The notes under the pieces: model-generated
What the model saw: only the letters and a program-made list of their open reading frames with translations
Told to the model about the DNA's origin: nothing
The model's database searches: none
Translations under genes and position numbers: made by a program
Shown here: in pieces, positions 36,601-51,277 of the stretch
Position numbering within the stretch: the first letter of the stretch is position 1
How the letters are laid out: each line of letters starts with the position of its first letter
Source of the DNA: Dryobates pubescens
Lineage: Eukaryota; Chordata; Aves; Piciformes; Picidae
DNA: 64,000 nucleotides
Assembly: GCF_014839835.1 (NCBI RefSeq)
Contig: NC_071612.1
Span: 16,570,001 to 16,634,000, forward strand
Direction of reading: 5' to 3'

Positions 36601-39600
36601 TAATGTATGCCCAGCAGATCTAAGGAAAGTGAAGGAATTTTTTTAGGCTAACTGAACTGTATCCTTACTATGTTTCAGAGGCATCAACAAAAAAGGCATT
36701 AGGATATGTTTTCAGTGATCTTGCAAACAAACTGTCCTCAGATGTTCTGGTATTAAGAATTTGCCACAGTTCAGTCTATGTGTGGCCTAACAGTGGTATG
36801 AATGCTGTTCCAGAGCTGACTGATGATGCTCCTTGCAAGGAGATAAGACGATTTATACAGTGAGTATATTTAATTATATATATTCTTTTAATAGATTAAT
36901 TTCATATTATAGAAACATCTTGTTCTGTTGATTATTTAGGTTTGATCAAGATGATGAGACCAAACGAAAGGTTGGGAAAAAAAAGGATAAAAAGTTACAA
37001 GATACGGTATGTGTCTCACCACACAAAATATATCAGATGACCTATCATCACAGTTTTAGATCTGCCCTCCCTAGGCCTTGTTGTACACAAACAGACATTG
37101 TCATAACTTACAAGAATTCTTCTAAAGCCATTGGGAACTCCATGTGAATGCAGAGATCCATCTACAGAAAATCAGCACATAGAATACATAGAATAAACCA
37201 GGTTGGAAGAGACCTTCAAGATCATCATGTCCAACCCACCTAAACAACTAAACCATGGCACCAAGCACCCCATCAAGTCTCCTCCTGAACACCTTCAATG
37301 ATGGTGACTCCACCACCTCCCCAGGCAGCCCATTCCAATGGAGTTTGCCTTTAGCATTAGTAGCTGTTTTTTTTTTAGCCCAAGTATTTAATTAATGAGT
37401 TTGATACTGAGTATCTATAATCATACATATGCTGTTGCAGATGTACTACTGGTGTCTTTATTCTTTGCAGCAGCAGATAATCAATATAGACCTTATGTTG
37501 GAAATGACATCTTCGTTAGCTGCTTTGGCTCCAGTCATTGAAAGGGAAAATAAGGAACACCACTACATAAATATGACATTACCAGTTGATGTTGTTGTAT
37601 CTGTTTCTCCAGAGGAAACGTGGGGAAAGTAAGTGTTATTCTGAACTTGCAATTTTTCAGCTTATTTTCTGCTTTTACTTGAAATAATGAAGTAGAGCTG
37701 GATCATAAATCAATTTAATGAAGGAGCACATAGTATTTTTCTAATGGAATTTAGCTGTGTAAATAACAAAAGCTCCTGTAGGTAACTTGGGTTTGATAAT
37801 CTTGAGACACAGTGCTTTTGTTATCTGCAAAAAAAATTGCTTGTCAATATCTTGGTAACTCATAATCATTGCTTAGCAAGGCATTGAGAAAGCCAGAAAA
37901 ACATTGTAAAAATTCTTGTAGCATGTGAGTGTTGAATGTATTTGAGTCTTTGTAATCTCAGTATTGCATTAGGAGCTGCATCTAGGTAGGCGAAGGTACA
38001 AAACATTAGTCTCCTCTGTCCTTTTTCTTGCATTTTTGCCATAGTATTTGGCTCTGAAGGATGCTAAGTGGGGTGGGTGAAATGCAAAAAAAACCCATGC
38101 ATGTAGTCATAGGTAACTTTTATTTTGGCAGATTCCCCAGATACAAGGTATTTGGAGATAAAAGGGTACCTGTACTTTGAATCACTTGAGAGGTGTTTCT
38201 GCATACAGACATGCTTTGAGTAAAGCACAGTGAGGTTCTGTCTGTGGGAATGAAAGCATGGGAATAGGGAGTTGATCAGAGCTGGTGCAGATACGCATGT
38301 AACTATTGTATAACTGTCAGAGAAAATGATCCACCATTGCTGTTCTACTGTTTAAATATTCTCACTTACACTTTGTAGGGTACAAAATCTCCTGGTGAAA
38401 GCAATTCACAGGCAATTAACTGACATGGAAAGGTGTATCATGAAATACATGAAGGGAACGTCAATTGTGGTACCAGAACAATTTCATTTCATGTTGCCAG
38501 GAAAAAATCACCTTGTCACAATCTCATATCCTACAGGTATTTCAGATGATCAGCTGGAAAGTTACAGGAAGGTAAAGCCAACAAATACTAATGGAACCTG
38601 ACCTTCTTTTTGGTTTTTTTAGATTATTGTAACTGGATGAGTGTTAAAGGGTTTCATTTAGCAATGTAGAATAGATACTAACAGATACTGCTATTTTAAA
38701 GTTTGATTTTTATTACAACTGAAGCAGTGAAATGTTATCTTATTAGATATGCCAGATCTCATTTTTGTAGGGGGAGGATAGACACTTTGAAACTCCATAG
38801 GAGTTATTTTACAATGTTTTTATTTAAATTATACTTTCAGTACCGTACTCTTTGAATTTCTTCACTTCCACAGTAGAATATTGGATTATTTGTAGTGTGT
38901 TAATACTTGCAGGCTTTAACATATATCTTGAAAGGGAGGGTTAAGGTTGGGGGTTCTTTTTTTTTGTTTGCTTCCTTCTCAACATTGTGTGTTGTTGGCT
39001 TTTTTTGTTTGCTTGCTTGCTGGGGATGGGGAAGGACTGCTTTTTGTGGCTCACAGCTGACAAGCCTTAGCTAGCTTTTGTCTGCTTGCTCTTTACCTTC
39101 CTGGTTGTCCCGTCTAGAAAAAGGAGTATCATTGAGGTGGAAAAATGTTCTGATGTGGCAGTCCTTTCAGACTGAGATGTGTACCTGGCAGGTACCAGCT
39201 GAGGTCACACAAAGTGCAGGGAAAGAATATTCGTGCTGCCTTAGAGCTGAACGAGCTGTGGAGGTTTTTCATTTTCCATGTGAAGCATTACCAAGTATAT
39301 AAAACCTAATTTATTCCTCGCATTTGCAGAGGCCTCAGGCATTGTTGGCGCATGAAATCTTTCCTGCTCTCTTACCCACTGATTGCTAAGTAGTTAATGT
39401 GGTTGGGTTCAGTGCTGGGTCATCTGCTGCATAAAACGTATTCCCTGTGTTACACACATTATCCCAGATGATCTCATCATTCCTTTCACTCCTGCAGTCT
39501 GTAGCGTAAGACAATATATCTCTTTAAATGTGGCTGCAGTGTCGTAAACAGCGCTTAAGAGACTTAAAAATAGACTGAATCTGCTTAATCCCAAGCCTCA

Positions 39601-42600
39601 ATATGAGGTATTTGTATGTCTTCAACATTAGAAGGTTATAATTCAGAGTGTGTGTGTCTATACTACAACATAAATGAAGCTGCAATTCTTTTCTGTTAAG
39701 GTGTATTTTACTATACTTTCACTCATAGTATCTTCAGTATGGTTCCAGCTGCAGATGTTAAGTAACAGGACTGTGTAAAATAGTGGGCCCTTTAGATGGG
39801 AGCTAAGTCTGCATGTCCTTCCTTTGAAAGGTGAGATCTAGTAGAAAAGCAGAGGTACATGCTGAATGTTTAATTAGGCATATTTTAATACATTAATTTG
39901 TCAAACTGGGATGTTAAAATTATGTATTTTATTATGTTAAAATTATGTATTATGTATTTGTTACTTAAAATGTGTTTCTTTTAATGAAAATTTTTAATTG
40001 TGCTCTTTATTTGAACTTGCATGTAGGAACTGCATGGATTGTTCAATCTGCCCTGTGACAGACCATATTTCAAGAGAGCAAATGCTTATCATTTTCCAGA
40101 TGAACCATATAAAGATGGGTATCTCAGAAACCCACATTTGCATCTTAGTTCACCTGGTGCAGAGTCTGGCATGGTAAGTTTAAATTTAAACATTTATAAG
40201 AAAGTACAGTTTATTTTAACTGAGATTTGCTATTCAAAGAAGTAATTTAGATAGTCAATATTGTACAGATAAAATAGTGAAGTAACTGACTTGGCCTTTT
40301 AAGCAGAAGCGTTTAGTGTTTCTCTGCACAAAATGGTATTGCTTTAGCTGTATTTGTCCCAAATAAATTGCTTTTTCTTGGAAAAGGATGCACACATTTT
40401 TAGCATGTAGTTTCTCAGAACCAGGACAAGAAATTAAAACTGTGACAAAACCAAGGAGTAAATCATGTGTGAATAACAACACTTCAATTCTTCCAAATAT
40501 AATGCAGTTCTCCTAACTGACAAGCCACCTGACATCTAGGAAAAATGCCACAGATGTGATCAGATAATGTGTATTCTCCTTTTCTGTGCAGGTTTATTTA
40601 GTACATGGTGTGTATAGCTACCACCACTATATGCAGGATCGGATTGATGACAGTGGCTGGGGCTGTGCCTATCGGTCTTTGCAGACAATCTGTTCTTGGT
40701 TCAGGCAGCAGGGTTACACTGATGCACCTATACCAACACACAAGGAAATTCAACAGGTACAGAACATTTAAGCAGATTCATGTTTGCCTAGAAAAGTTTA
40801 TATAGATTATTTTTTAGATATCAAATGTCACATATTTTAGACATGGGGTTTATGCAAGGTTTTTAAGTTATCTTTTAAATTGAACTGTAGTAGTTCTCAA
40901 TTGTTAAAAACAAATTTTATTATAGAAGATCTGTCTCCAAATGTTTCTCGGTGTTGGGTAACGTTATATGTACAAATAAGACTCATTAAAATAGACTTCA
41001 AAGTATTTCCTCAGATTATGACTGTCACTGATTTTTCTAAATGAAAAAAAAATTGAAGAACCCAATGTGTCACATTACAGTCCGTTTTGAAACTGACTTT
41101 TGTATTCAGTGACAGCTGAATTAGTCCCCAGATGCTGTGCGTTGATTTCCTGCTGCCTTTTGCAGCTTTGCCGAGAGAGGAGGCTTTTCCTGGTTTGTGA
41201 ACTCTCCACTTCTTTTTCCATTCTGAATTCAAATAGAAACCCAAAGATGTTCACTTCTGTTAAAGGCACCAATGAAAAACTTGGGCAGCTAATACTGGTC
41301 TGCCTACCAAGAAATACTGCAGTTATCTTCAGTCTTCTAAAAATAGCTCTTTGCATTATATTTACTGAACATTTTCAGCAAAGCTTGGTTCCATCCATAA
41401 ACTAACTTCCATCTTACCTAACAGAAATGTGAGCTATAAAGTTCAAACTGCATTTCCTAGTCCACTTCTAAACCTAAACAGTAACTGTATTACTTTAGAC
41501 ATCTAGAAGAGGACAGTAGCCTTTAGTAGACTTTGTGGGCTTCCCATCTTGAGTGGGAAAGGCCCCTCTAAAATCCTGCATGTAAAAAAATTTCAAAAAG
41601 CCTCAGAATGCAGAAGAGTTTAAAATAAACCACAGCCTTTGGTATATTTTCCCCAGAGTACTATTTTATGGATCTCTTTCTGAGATGCTTTGAATGGCAA
41701 TCTAGATATTCCTGCAGTACAGGTGATGTGCCCAGTTACTAGCTAGCTCGGTGCTCACGCTCTCAGCTTGAAGTCTGCCTGTGGACATGGGCTTCTGCCG
41801 TGCACTTAGGGGCGCTGTTTTGTATCAGCATTCAAGTGACACTTTGAAAACACAAGTACAGTGAATGGATCCAACGTCCATTTATCTGCTTTTGACCAGC
41901 TAGGTGTATATTGCTATACATGTAAACCAGCTTTGTTCACAGAAAGTGGTGGAGTTGCCTACTGTATGTTGTTGATGTTTTTCTTCTTCATCATGACGTT
42001 GCTAAGGCACTGGTGGATGCTGGAGACAAGCCTGCGGCGTTTGTTGGGTCACGGCAATGGATTGGTTCAATTGAGGTGCAGCTTGTTTTGAATCAGCTAT
42101 TTGGAATAACTTCAAAAATACTATTTGTCAGGTAAGGATCAACTTAATAGCTCTGTAATTATGAAAAAGATTGAATGCCTTAAAATGCAAATTGCCATTA
42201 CAATAGGTGGGAGAATAGGGATAATAAGAGATAGCAAATATTTTAAGGTTACTTGTTAATAATCCCTGTATTCCTGCCTTTGGTTGTGCTCCGTGCTTAC
42301 AAATGAAGACATTGCTGAGTTTCTTGGGACCTCGTGGCTTCCAGTTTGCTGTTGCTGTAAATTGCCTGATGATGCAAAGTGACCTGGAATCCAGCCTATT
42401 CCTTTGCACCATAACTATAATTTTTGAAGCAGCCATAATGAGCTGAGTGCATGCAGTCAGGAAATTACTACTTTGTCCACAGAACCAACCTGTCACTTCA
42501 GGATGAATGCAAATCCCTGAGTAGCCTAGAAATAGCATTCTCTTTTTTGGGGTTGTGTGACAGATAAAACAAGGGAGTGTCAGATTGTCAGGATGGAAAT

Positions 42601-45600
42601 AAATCATATGCAGTAAAGAACCTTACAGATATACTTGGGAGAAAAAGAATGATGGTTCAGCATTTTTCAGAAGTAAAAATATTAAGCACACTAACAAATC
42701 CCTGAACATTTTATGTTAAATAAATCATGAGATAAAGAATATATACTGATTTAGTGTGTCTGCAAATTCTATTAAAAAAAAAACAAACTACTCATGAGCT
42801 ACATTTACTTATAGTATCTACTGTAGAATCTCCTCTAAAAAAGCCTATGACCATGGCAATGGTGATTCTGAACAGCAGGGAAATAGTTTGGTTCTTCAAT
42901 TCTTTGTAAAGCTCTATATAGACACTTTTAATCTTTGTTTTTGTTGTTCCAGAGCTTATATTTGCAGATGATCCACCTATTATTTATAGCAGCTGTGGCA
43001 GGCTTTGCCAGGATGAAGGTTTTCATCCCTGCACCGAGGAATATAGCATGTATTCCTTTGTGAACAGGGTAGAACTGCTCATAGTGCTGCTACAAGGGAG
43101 CAGCAGTGTTTTTCAGGATTATAAAAAGCCAGCATCACTTACATGCTGAGAAGAAATGTCATGCATCTTTTTCAGCTGGTCACAGGCAGTGGATAGCATT
43201 ATTGTCTTGAACTTATTTCCAGGTAGTGCTTCAAACTCTGTATGGGAGTAAGACTTCACAGCTGCACTAGCAACACTAGAACTAAATCTATTGTTGTAAA
43301 TGTACCCTGTCCCAGCTTTGTATTCTGCCTGCATTTAATCCATCTCCAGGAACTTGAGAAGCAGGCATGCAGGGTTTCTTTGGGCCTTCAAAAGGTTAAC
43401 TACTACATGAAGAAACACAATGACAAGATTTAAAAAATACCTCTACTGATTTCCTTGCCTAGCTTCCATCACCACTTTTGGGAGTACTGTCTGTGTTCTA
43501 AGGGGAATGAGAGTCTCCAGACACAGCTCTACAGTCTGAATCCTGGAGTACATGCATGTATTGCATGTGTTCCTTTCTCTTCCACATAGACTACTTTTGT
43601 CTGTGGTTTATGCCCATAGCTGAAAAAGAAAGCAGAGAGAGAATAACAAAGCTGGGCTCAGTGTTGCTTTGAGCAGATTTGGTTTTTTTAAAGCCAGCCT
43701 GGGTGTGAGTACTGCAGTTGCTTTTAAGGCAGATTTCTGCTGTAAACACAAGAGACATTATTATAAACACACCTTTATCAACACATTATTCTTTTGTTCT
43801 TTCTGCTGATATTCTGTTAGTTCAGACCTCCCCTCTCTGGCAGAGGTAGCCAGTCTGGTGTTCAGCTGCTCAGAAGGAGCTGTTGGGGTTTAACAGCTGT
43901 CCCTACTGTGGGAGGTAAGCAGCAGATGCCTTACAGACTGAGTGACTCCAGGTGCCTCGGTGTTAACTGGGCTTAACCAGATTCATTGGTCCAACCAGAA
44001 TCTAAGTTACATTAAAAGAATTCTTTTATTTTATCCCAGGATGTTTACACAGGAAAACCCTAAGCGACTTTCTACTCAGTTAATGAGTATAATGGACAAT
44101 TGGAGACGTAAGCCTAATGAGGATGACAAGTCACTTATCTTTTTCTTCCCTAGCCAGGGTTCTGAACTAGCATTGCAGGGAAGAGAGCTTGCTAATCATT
44201 TCAAGACTGAAGGAACTCCAATTATGATTGGTAAGTGCTGGAGTATTGAAGGATGCCAGTGAAAGCACCTGGCCTCCCTTGCTGAATTTCAATTACAATT
44301 CAGTCAGTTTAAGGTACAGGAGTTAATAAAAAAACTCTAAATGAATTAACAGTCGTGTTTTTCCCCAGGGAGCCTGAAAAATGATACAATTTAGTCTGGC
44401 TGCAATCTTCTGCTCTGCAAAGGAGCAGAAGTTCTACAGTTCCTCAAAGCTTCCCATCAGAGAAGCATAGTACTTATTTGGTTTCTGAGAGAAGGGTATT
44501 ATCCAGTTCTTTTTAAGACCAGTTCTAGTAATCACAAATGTTGGTAACATAAGAAATGCAATTTGTAAGAGCACTGTAACTTTAATTGACCTATTTCCAA
44601 GGTTTAGAAAATGAAGACTATTGAAAGTTTCATTTTCAGCTTTAATGAAATTTTAGTTTGAGCAATTTTCACAATCTGTATTTGGCACTTCTACAAGACA
44701 GTGTAACTCTGAATTTCAAAGTACAGGTGCCAGAAGTCTGGATTGTGGTATTAAATATTCTTGGCCTGTCAGCAGCCTATTTGTCTCCATTTCAAGAACT
44801 TAGAATCCTTTAATAAAAATCCTTCCTTGTAATACTCTTGTAGATTGGTTTAATTTTTGTTGTTGTTGGAGGAGCAGAGGAGGTCATCTTTTTGATGTGA
44901 GTTTTAGGGATTTAATTTTTTGCTTGTGTTCTTGCCATTTTTTCTGTTGTGTTGCAGTCATTACTAAACTATCTCAAGGACAAAAACTCATGCTGTCTGA
45001 AAGAAACACACAGAAACTGACCTGTGACCAGCACATCTAATTCTCCCTGTTAGCCATTTGCAGGCTAGAGGAAGAGGAGTTGGAAGTTACTGTTCTGTCC
45101 CTAATATCCATTGATGAAACTTAGTAGGAAACAGATCACCTTTATCCAGAAACTGTGATTTCTGTTCTGATTATAGTCCTTTTACAGCCAGAAAGTTTTT
45201 CAGATTCCTTTTGTATGTAAGTTTCTATAGAGAAAAATGTGATGAAATGGGTGCTTTGAAATATTCCTGACTTTGTCTGGTGGAAAGATAAATCTGAGGA
45301 TTTATCCTGCCTTTCTAATATAGAAAAACATTGTAAAGTAAATCTTCTAGTTGTAGGAAGAACTCTTCCCTAGTTGTAGTAAAGACGTTTTTAATAATGT
45401 GGGGAATCTTATGTAGGACAGCTTCAGAATCAGTTTGATAACCAAGCTAGACTGTTAAAGTGTTGATGTACTTTTGGTTTAGGCTTGTACATTTATCCAG
45501 TCTCAGTGGAGAATTAATAGCAATTTATGTTCCTCCCATTTTAGGTGGAGGTGTTTTGGCCCACACAATACTAGGAGTGGCTTGGAATGAGATTACAGGG

Positions 45601-47154
45601 CACATAAAATACTTGATTCTAGACCCACATTACACTGGAGGAGAAGATCTGCATGTTATTTTGGAAAAGGTGAGGCTTGATGCACATCCTTACATATATA
45701 CACACGTATGCATATGTATGTATTTCAGCATAAAATAACAGCTAAATACACATTGAGTGTTCTATGGCTTCTCCATTCCTTCTGCAGAAAGCACTGATCC
45801 CGGTTAACCTGCTTATGCTTACACATACAAGCATGCTACTTGTCCCTGGCTTTCTGAAAATCAGTGTCTTTGGAGAAGACATATGGAGTCAGCAGCTACT
45901 TAAAAGTTGTTTTAGTACAAAGAAATGTTCTTTAATTTCTCTCCATTAAACCATCCCGTGCCACCCAGTAGTGGATGCAATAAATGTGTGTGGTATTTTG
46001 ACCAGATCAGAAAAATCTGTTCAAACTGCCAAGTGCTGTTAGTGAAACCAAGAAGACAACTGTTTATTTAAAAACTTTAAAAAAGCCAAAGCTGGGCATT
46101 TGTAGATCAGGCCTTGAACTAAGTGTAAACAGCAGGTACTGAGCTGTTTCGAAAATCTGTGAAACTAAAGAACTAAAGGGCATGTAATGGTATTTCCATA
46201 TTTAAAGCTGTCAAAAGGGGTGACACGGCACATTATGAAACAGTGAACATAGTGTCAGAAATATACACTCTGAAAGCAGCTAAATCATCCTATAGGTGTT
46301 AGGTAACCAATTTCTTACAGGTTTTTTTTGGTGTTCTTCACATTTAAGTTGCAAATAGCAGTATTTGTTTCCTGTCTTACTGGATAACCTTGGGTTGGGC
46401 CCAACTAGAAAGAAAAGCTGTTAAATATTTTGCTAGTCCTATAATGGTCAAAGCTTGAACTGAATACAGTAAGAAACCATTTCCAAACAACGTGTAGAAC
46501 CAAAGGGCGTTAGAAGCACAAAGTGTTCAGGAATGGTCGGAGAGAATAAAACACATGCAGAACCCCCTTGCCTCATCAAAAGTGTCAGAGAGGAGGAACT
46601 CTGAAGGACTCTTAACTTTGTATCTTTTTCCTTGAAAAACACCTTAGGTAACTATGTGGTATTCTGCAAAAGCAAGAGCTTAGGTAAACTTCTCTGCTAA
46701 ATCACGATCAACAGCATGCTTTCTGGCATGAGGGACTCTGATGTGCTCTCAGATATCAAATATTGGCAAAGATTTAAGACGAGAAATGCGAACTGCGAGG
46801 ACAATAGAGTTTCAGAATTAAGGCTCTCTAACTGCAGAAGGTAATGAGAAGTGTCTGTATGTAAAACTACTTTTTTAGGAACTGAGCTGTGGTAGGGAGG
46901 AAGTGGGAGTGAAACTTTCTAAGAATTGTCATTGCATTCTGGAGGCATTTGAAAAGAATTCACACAGCTTATCTTAAAATTTGTAACACAGAATACATGC
47001 AACGGTGGTAGCTGGGAAAACTGGAATTTGTAGTGGATTTAAAGGCTCTTTTACTTCTCTTGCACAGGGCTGGTGTGGATGGAAGGGCCCAGAGTTTTGG
47101 AACAAGGATGCCTATTACAATCTGTGCCTACCTCAGCGACCAAAAACCATCTAA
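33232..47154 (+). CDS. UFSP2: UFSP2, UFM1-specific cysteine protease 2
   Basis: Processes the UFM1 precursor and removes UFM1 from substrates, mainly at the endoplasmic reticulum. Twelve coding exons: 33232-33273, 34736-34814, 36679-36859, 36940-37006, 37471-37628, 38379-38571, 40027-40173, 40592-40756, 42007-42131, 44154-44230, 45545-45669 and 47068-47154. All phases join to 481 residues (human 469). The start [14 protein letters not shown] has A at -3 and leads into [16 protein letters not shown], as in human. The catalytic domain is complete: Tyr302 in YHHYMQD, Cys314 in [15 protein letters not shown], and Asp438 and His440 in [10 protein letters not shown], each offset by 12 from the human residues I recall (Y290, C302, D426, H428). 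The C-terminus is [13 protein letters not shown]. The exon at 37471 follows a repeated CAG, allowing one-codon shifts. Intact by every visible criterion. Confidence 0.98.
35413..35470 (-). repeat. CR1 terminal scrap, UFSP2 intron 2
   Basis: TAGAATAGAATAGAACACAA and CCAGGTTGGAAAAGACCTTC, reverse of a CR1 end with an AGAAT-type tail. Confidence 0.8.
37178..37345 (-). repeat. CR1 LINE 3' end, UFSP2 intron 4
   Basis: AGAATACATAGAATAAACCA, CAGGTTGGAAGAGACCTTCA, AACTAAACCATGGCACCAAG and CTCCACCACCTCCCCAGGCA. Inserted only about 125 bases before the 37471 exon. Confidence 0.9.
39911..39951. repeat. Short AT-rich tandem repeat, UFSP2 intron 6
   Basis: ATGTTAAAATTATGTATT occurs at 39911-39928 and again at 39934-39951, followed by a third partial ATTATGTATT. 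It lies about 75 bases before the exon at 40027. Confidence 0.8.
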
Positions 47155-47742
47155 ATTTCCCTCATGCTAGAACCTGCTAAGCCAGAACACTAGCCGACCT
47201 AGATTCTACTGTCATGTTATCAAAATCATGCTTTAAGTTGGTCAAAACCCAGCAGAAACACAACTGTTGCTTGAGCTATTTCAATGAAGAATTATTTTTT
47301 TAAATGAAACCTCTAGAAATAGGAATAAGCTGCTGTTAACTGTACTTCTTCCATTGATTAGGTAGCTAATGATCTCTTGGCTACAGCAACTGTTATGTTT
47401 ATCTAGCAGTTTCTGTTAAAGTCTGTACAAAGGAAATGCCCAGCACTTGTATGGAATTCTCCCTTGTGAAAAAAAGATGAACTGTTCTCTACCTTTCAGG
47501 GTCGTTTTAGCCAGCTGACTGTTCAAAGCCATTGTTTCCTCCTGGTACTGTTGATAACAGCATTTTAGATGACGGCTGGGATTAAAGTGGCTATTGTGTA
47601 CTGGATTTTATGAACTCTGTTCTTATATTTACACAGAAAAAATATGAGAGAATGATTTGTTATGTGCTCATTTATTTATAGCTGTATGAATACAACTGTT
47701 CTGGGAAAAAAAACAATGCAAGTGTCTTCTGTAAGAAGTAGA

Positions 47743-47748
47743 AATAAA
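47743..47748 (+). terminator. UFSP2 polyadenylation signal
   Basis: AATAAA about 590 bases after the UFSP2 stop codon. It lies 400 bases from the ANKRD37 stop on the other strand, so the two genes end tail to tail. Confidence 0.6.
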
Positions 47749-48148
47749 CTAGCTTTTCTCCTTCTCAGAAGGAGACCATGTACCAGCATACACATCTGCC
47801 TGCTCAGTGCATAGTCCAGTCATGTTTCTTCAGACTTTGCATTCCCCTCAGTTTCATTTTGGGATTACAAGCTCTTTCTTTTGGCAGTATAGGATCTGTC
47901 ACACGGACAAACAAGAATAAGGCTGTAGCTACTCCATGACTAAAAGTATCTATATTAAAGTAGCCTTTTCAGTGGCATTCTCCATGTGCTATGTTCGGAA
48001 AGACCATAACCTTAAATACCTAAGCAAGCTGATCCTTACTAACAGGCTTCTAAAGCAATCTGCTGTGTACCTAACACCAAATTGGCTTAAATTAAAAACA
48101 TTTTTTTTAAAAAATAAACCAATTCTGAACTCCAGTAAACCCACATTA

Positions 48149-50079
<1,931 letters not shown>

Positions 50080-50109
<30 letters not shown>

Positions 50110-50520
50110 TGCCTCCCTCCCGTGGAGCACGCCAGGCTGCCGCGGCTCCGCACTGGCAGCGAGGCGCGGCAAGCTGCTGCTGCCGCCGCCCGCCGCGCCC
50201 CGCCAGCTGGGGCGGAGGGGAGCCCCCGACCGCGGCACGTACGCAGGCCCGGCGACAGCCGGGAGGCTCGGCGGGGGCGCTGGGGGCGGGGGGGGCGGCC
50301 ATGGCGCGTGGGGCGGCCCGGCACGTCCCGCACACCCCGCGCAGGCCCGGGAAAGCTCCCCTCCCGCCCGGCCTCCCCCAGGGCCCTCTCCTACCGGACC
50401 CGCCGCGGGGAGCGAGGGCCGGGCCGCGGAGAGGTGCCCCCGGAAACTCCTGCCGTGGTGGTCACTAAGGGACACCTGGTGTCGGCCGCAACGCGGCTCC
50501 GCTAGCTAAGCGCGCCGCAC
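50080..50520. promoter_or_regulatory. CpG island, ANKRD37 promoter with HIF core motifs
   Basis: Very GC- and CpG-rich, covering exon 1 of ANKRD37 and 400 bases upstream. Three RCGTG hypoxia-response cores are visible: minus-strand ACGTG at 50236-50240 and 50322-50326, and plus-strand GCGTG at 50306-50310, all 125-220 bases upstream of the ATG. A CACAC stretch follows the second. ANKRD37 is a known HIF-1 target in mammals. A G-rich run at 50271-50298 could form a quadruplex. Confidence 0.65.
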
Positions 50521-51132
50521 GGCAGGCAGGCAGGCATGCCACTCGCTTGCTTTGTGCTGCCAAGCGCGACTTCAGTGGCTCTGCCAGCGTACCGTAACGA
50601 TGCCTTGCAACCACGACATCAGGACAGCCTTGCATCTAGGAAAGGAAACAAAAATATTGATAATAATAATATAGAAAGCTCTACTCAGCAGAAAGAAACC
50701 CTGTTACCTTCCTGCCCCAGCTGTGCCGCTAGGTTAAAGAAACTACCCAGGCCTGACAGCTTCAGCTACTTGCGACACTCGAGGTTCCCATCTCGTGTGG
50801 GTCACAGCAAGTCCATCACCAGTTTGATCAGGGCTGCTTACAGGTAAGATCCCAAAGTCTGCCTCTCAGAGGCCAGGACTCTTACTAGAACTGTTTGGCA
50901 ACATTACCATTTGCCTCTTTCAGTCTTCCAATAAGGACTTGCACTGAAAACAGTTCAAAAGTTAATTGAAAGTTTTAATTTATTAAAGCAACAGACGCAA
51001 CAGATTCGGAACTGCTGGTGATAAATGCACTGACTGCGAGTGATTGAGCTCAAGTTAATAAACCCCAGGTAGCATCCAGTTCAGTCAGAAATGCAAGTCT
51101 GCACAACGGTGCAAATATAAATCAGAAATGCG

Positions 51133-51277
51133 GCCATCACTGGAGGTGTTCAGGAGGAGACTTGATAGGGTGCTTGGTTGCATGGTTTAGTTGATTAGGT
51201 GGTGTTGGATGATAGGTTGGACACAATGATCTTGAGGGTCTCTTCCAACCTGGACCTATTCTATTCTATTCTACTCT
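51133..51277 (+). repeat. CR1 LINE 3' end with pentamer tail
   Basis: CACTGGAGGTGTTCAGGAGG, GGTGTTGGATGATAGGTTGG and TCTTCCAACCTGGACC, followed by repeats of TATTC. Plus strand. Confidence 0.9.

Noticed and set aside
42128-42607. 159-codon minus-strand frame in UFSP2 intron 9
   Set aside because: No recognisable domain, ordinary intron composition, no splice or promoter support. Kept as chance, though long for AT-rich DNA.
43942-44153. Open frame running into the UFSP2 exon at 44154
   Set aside because: Read-through of intron; a clear CCCTAG acceptor and the human match begin only at 44154.
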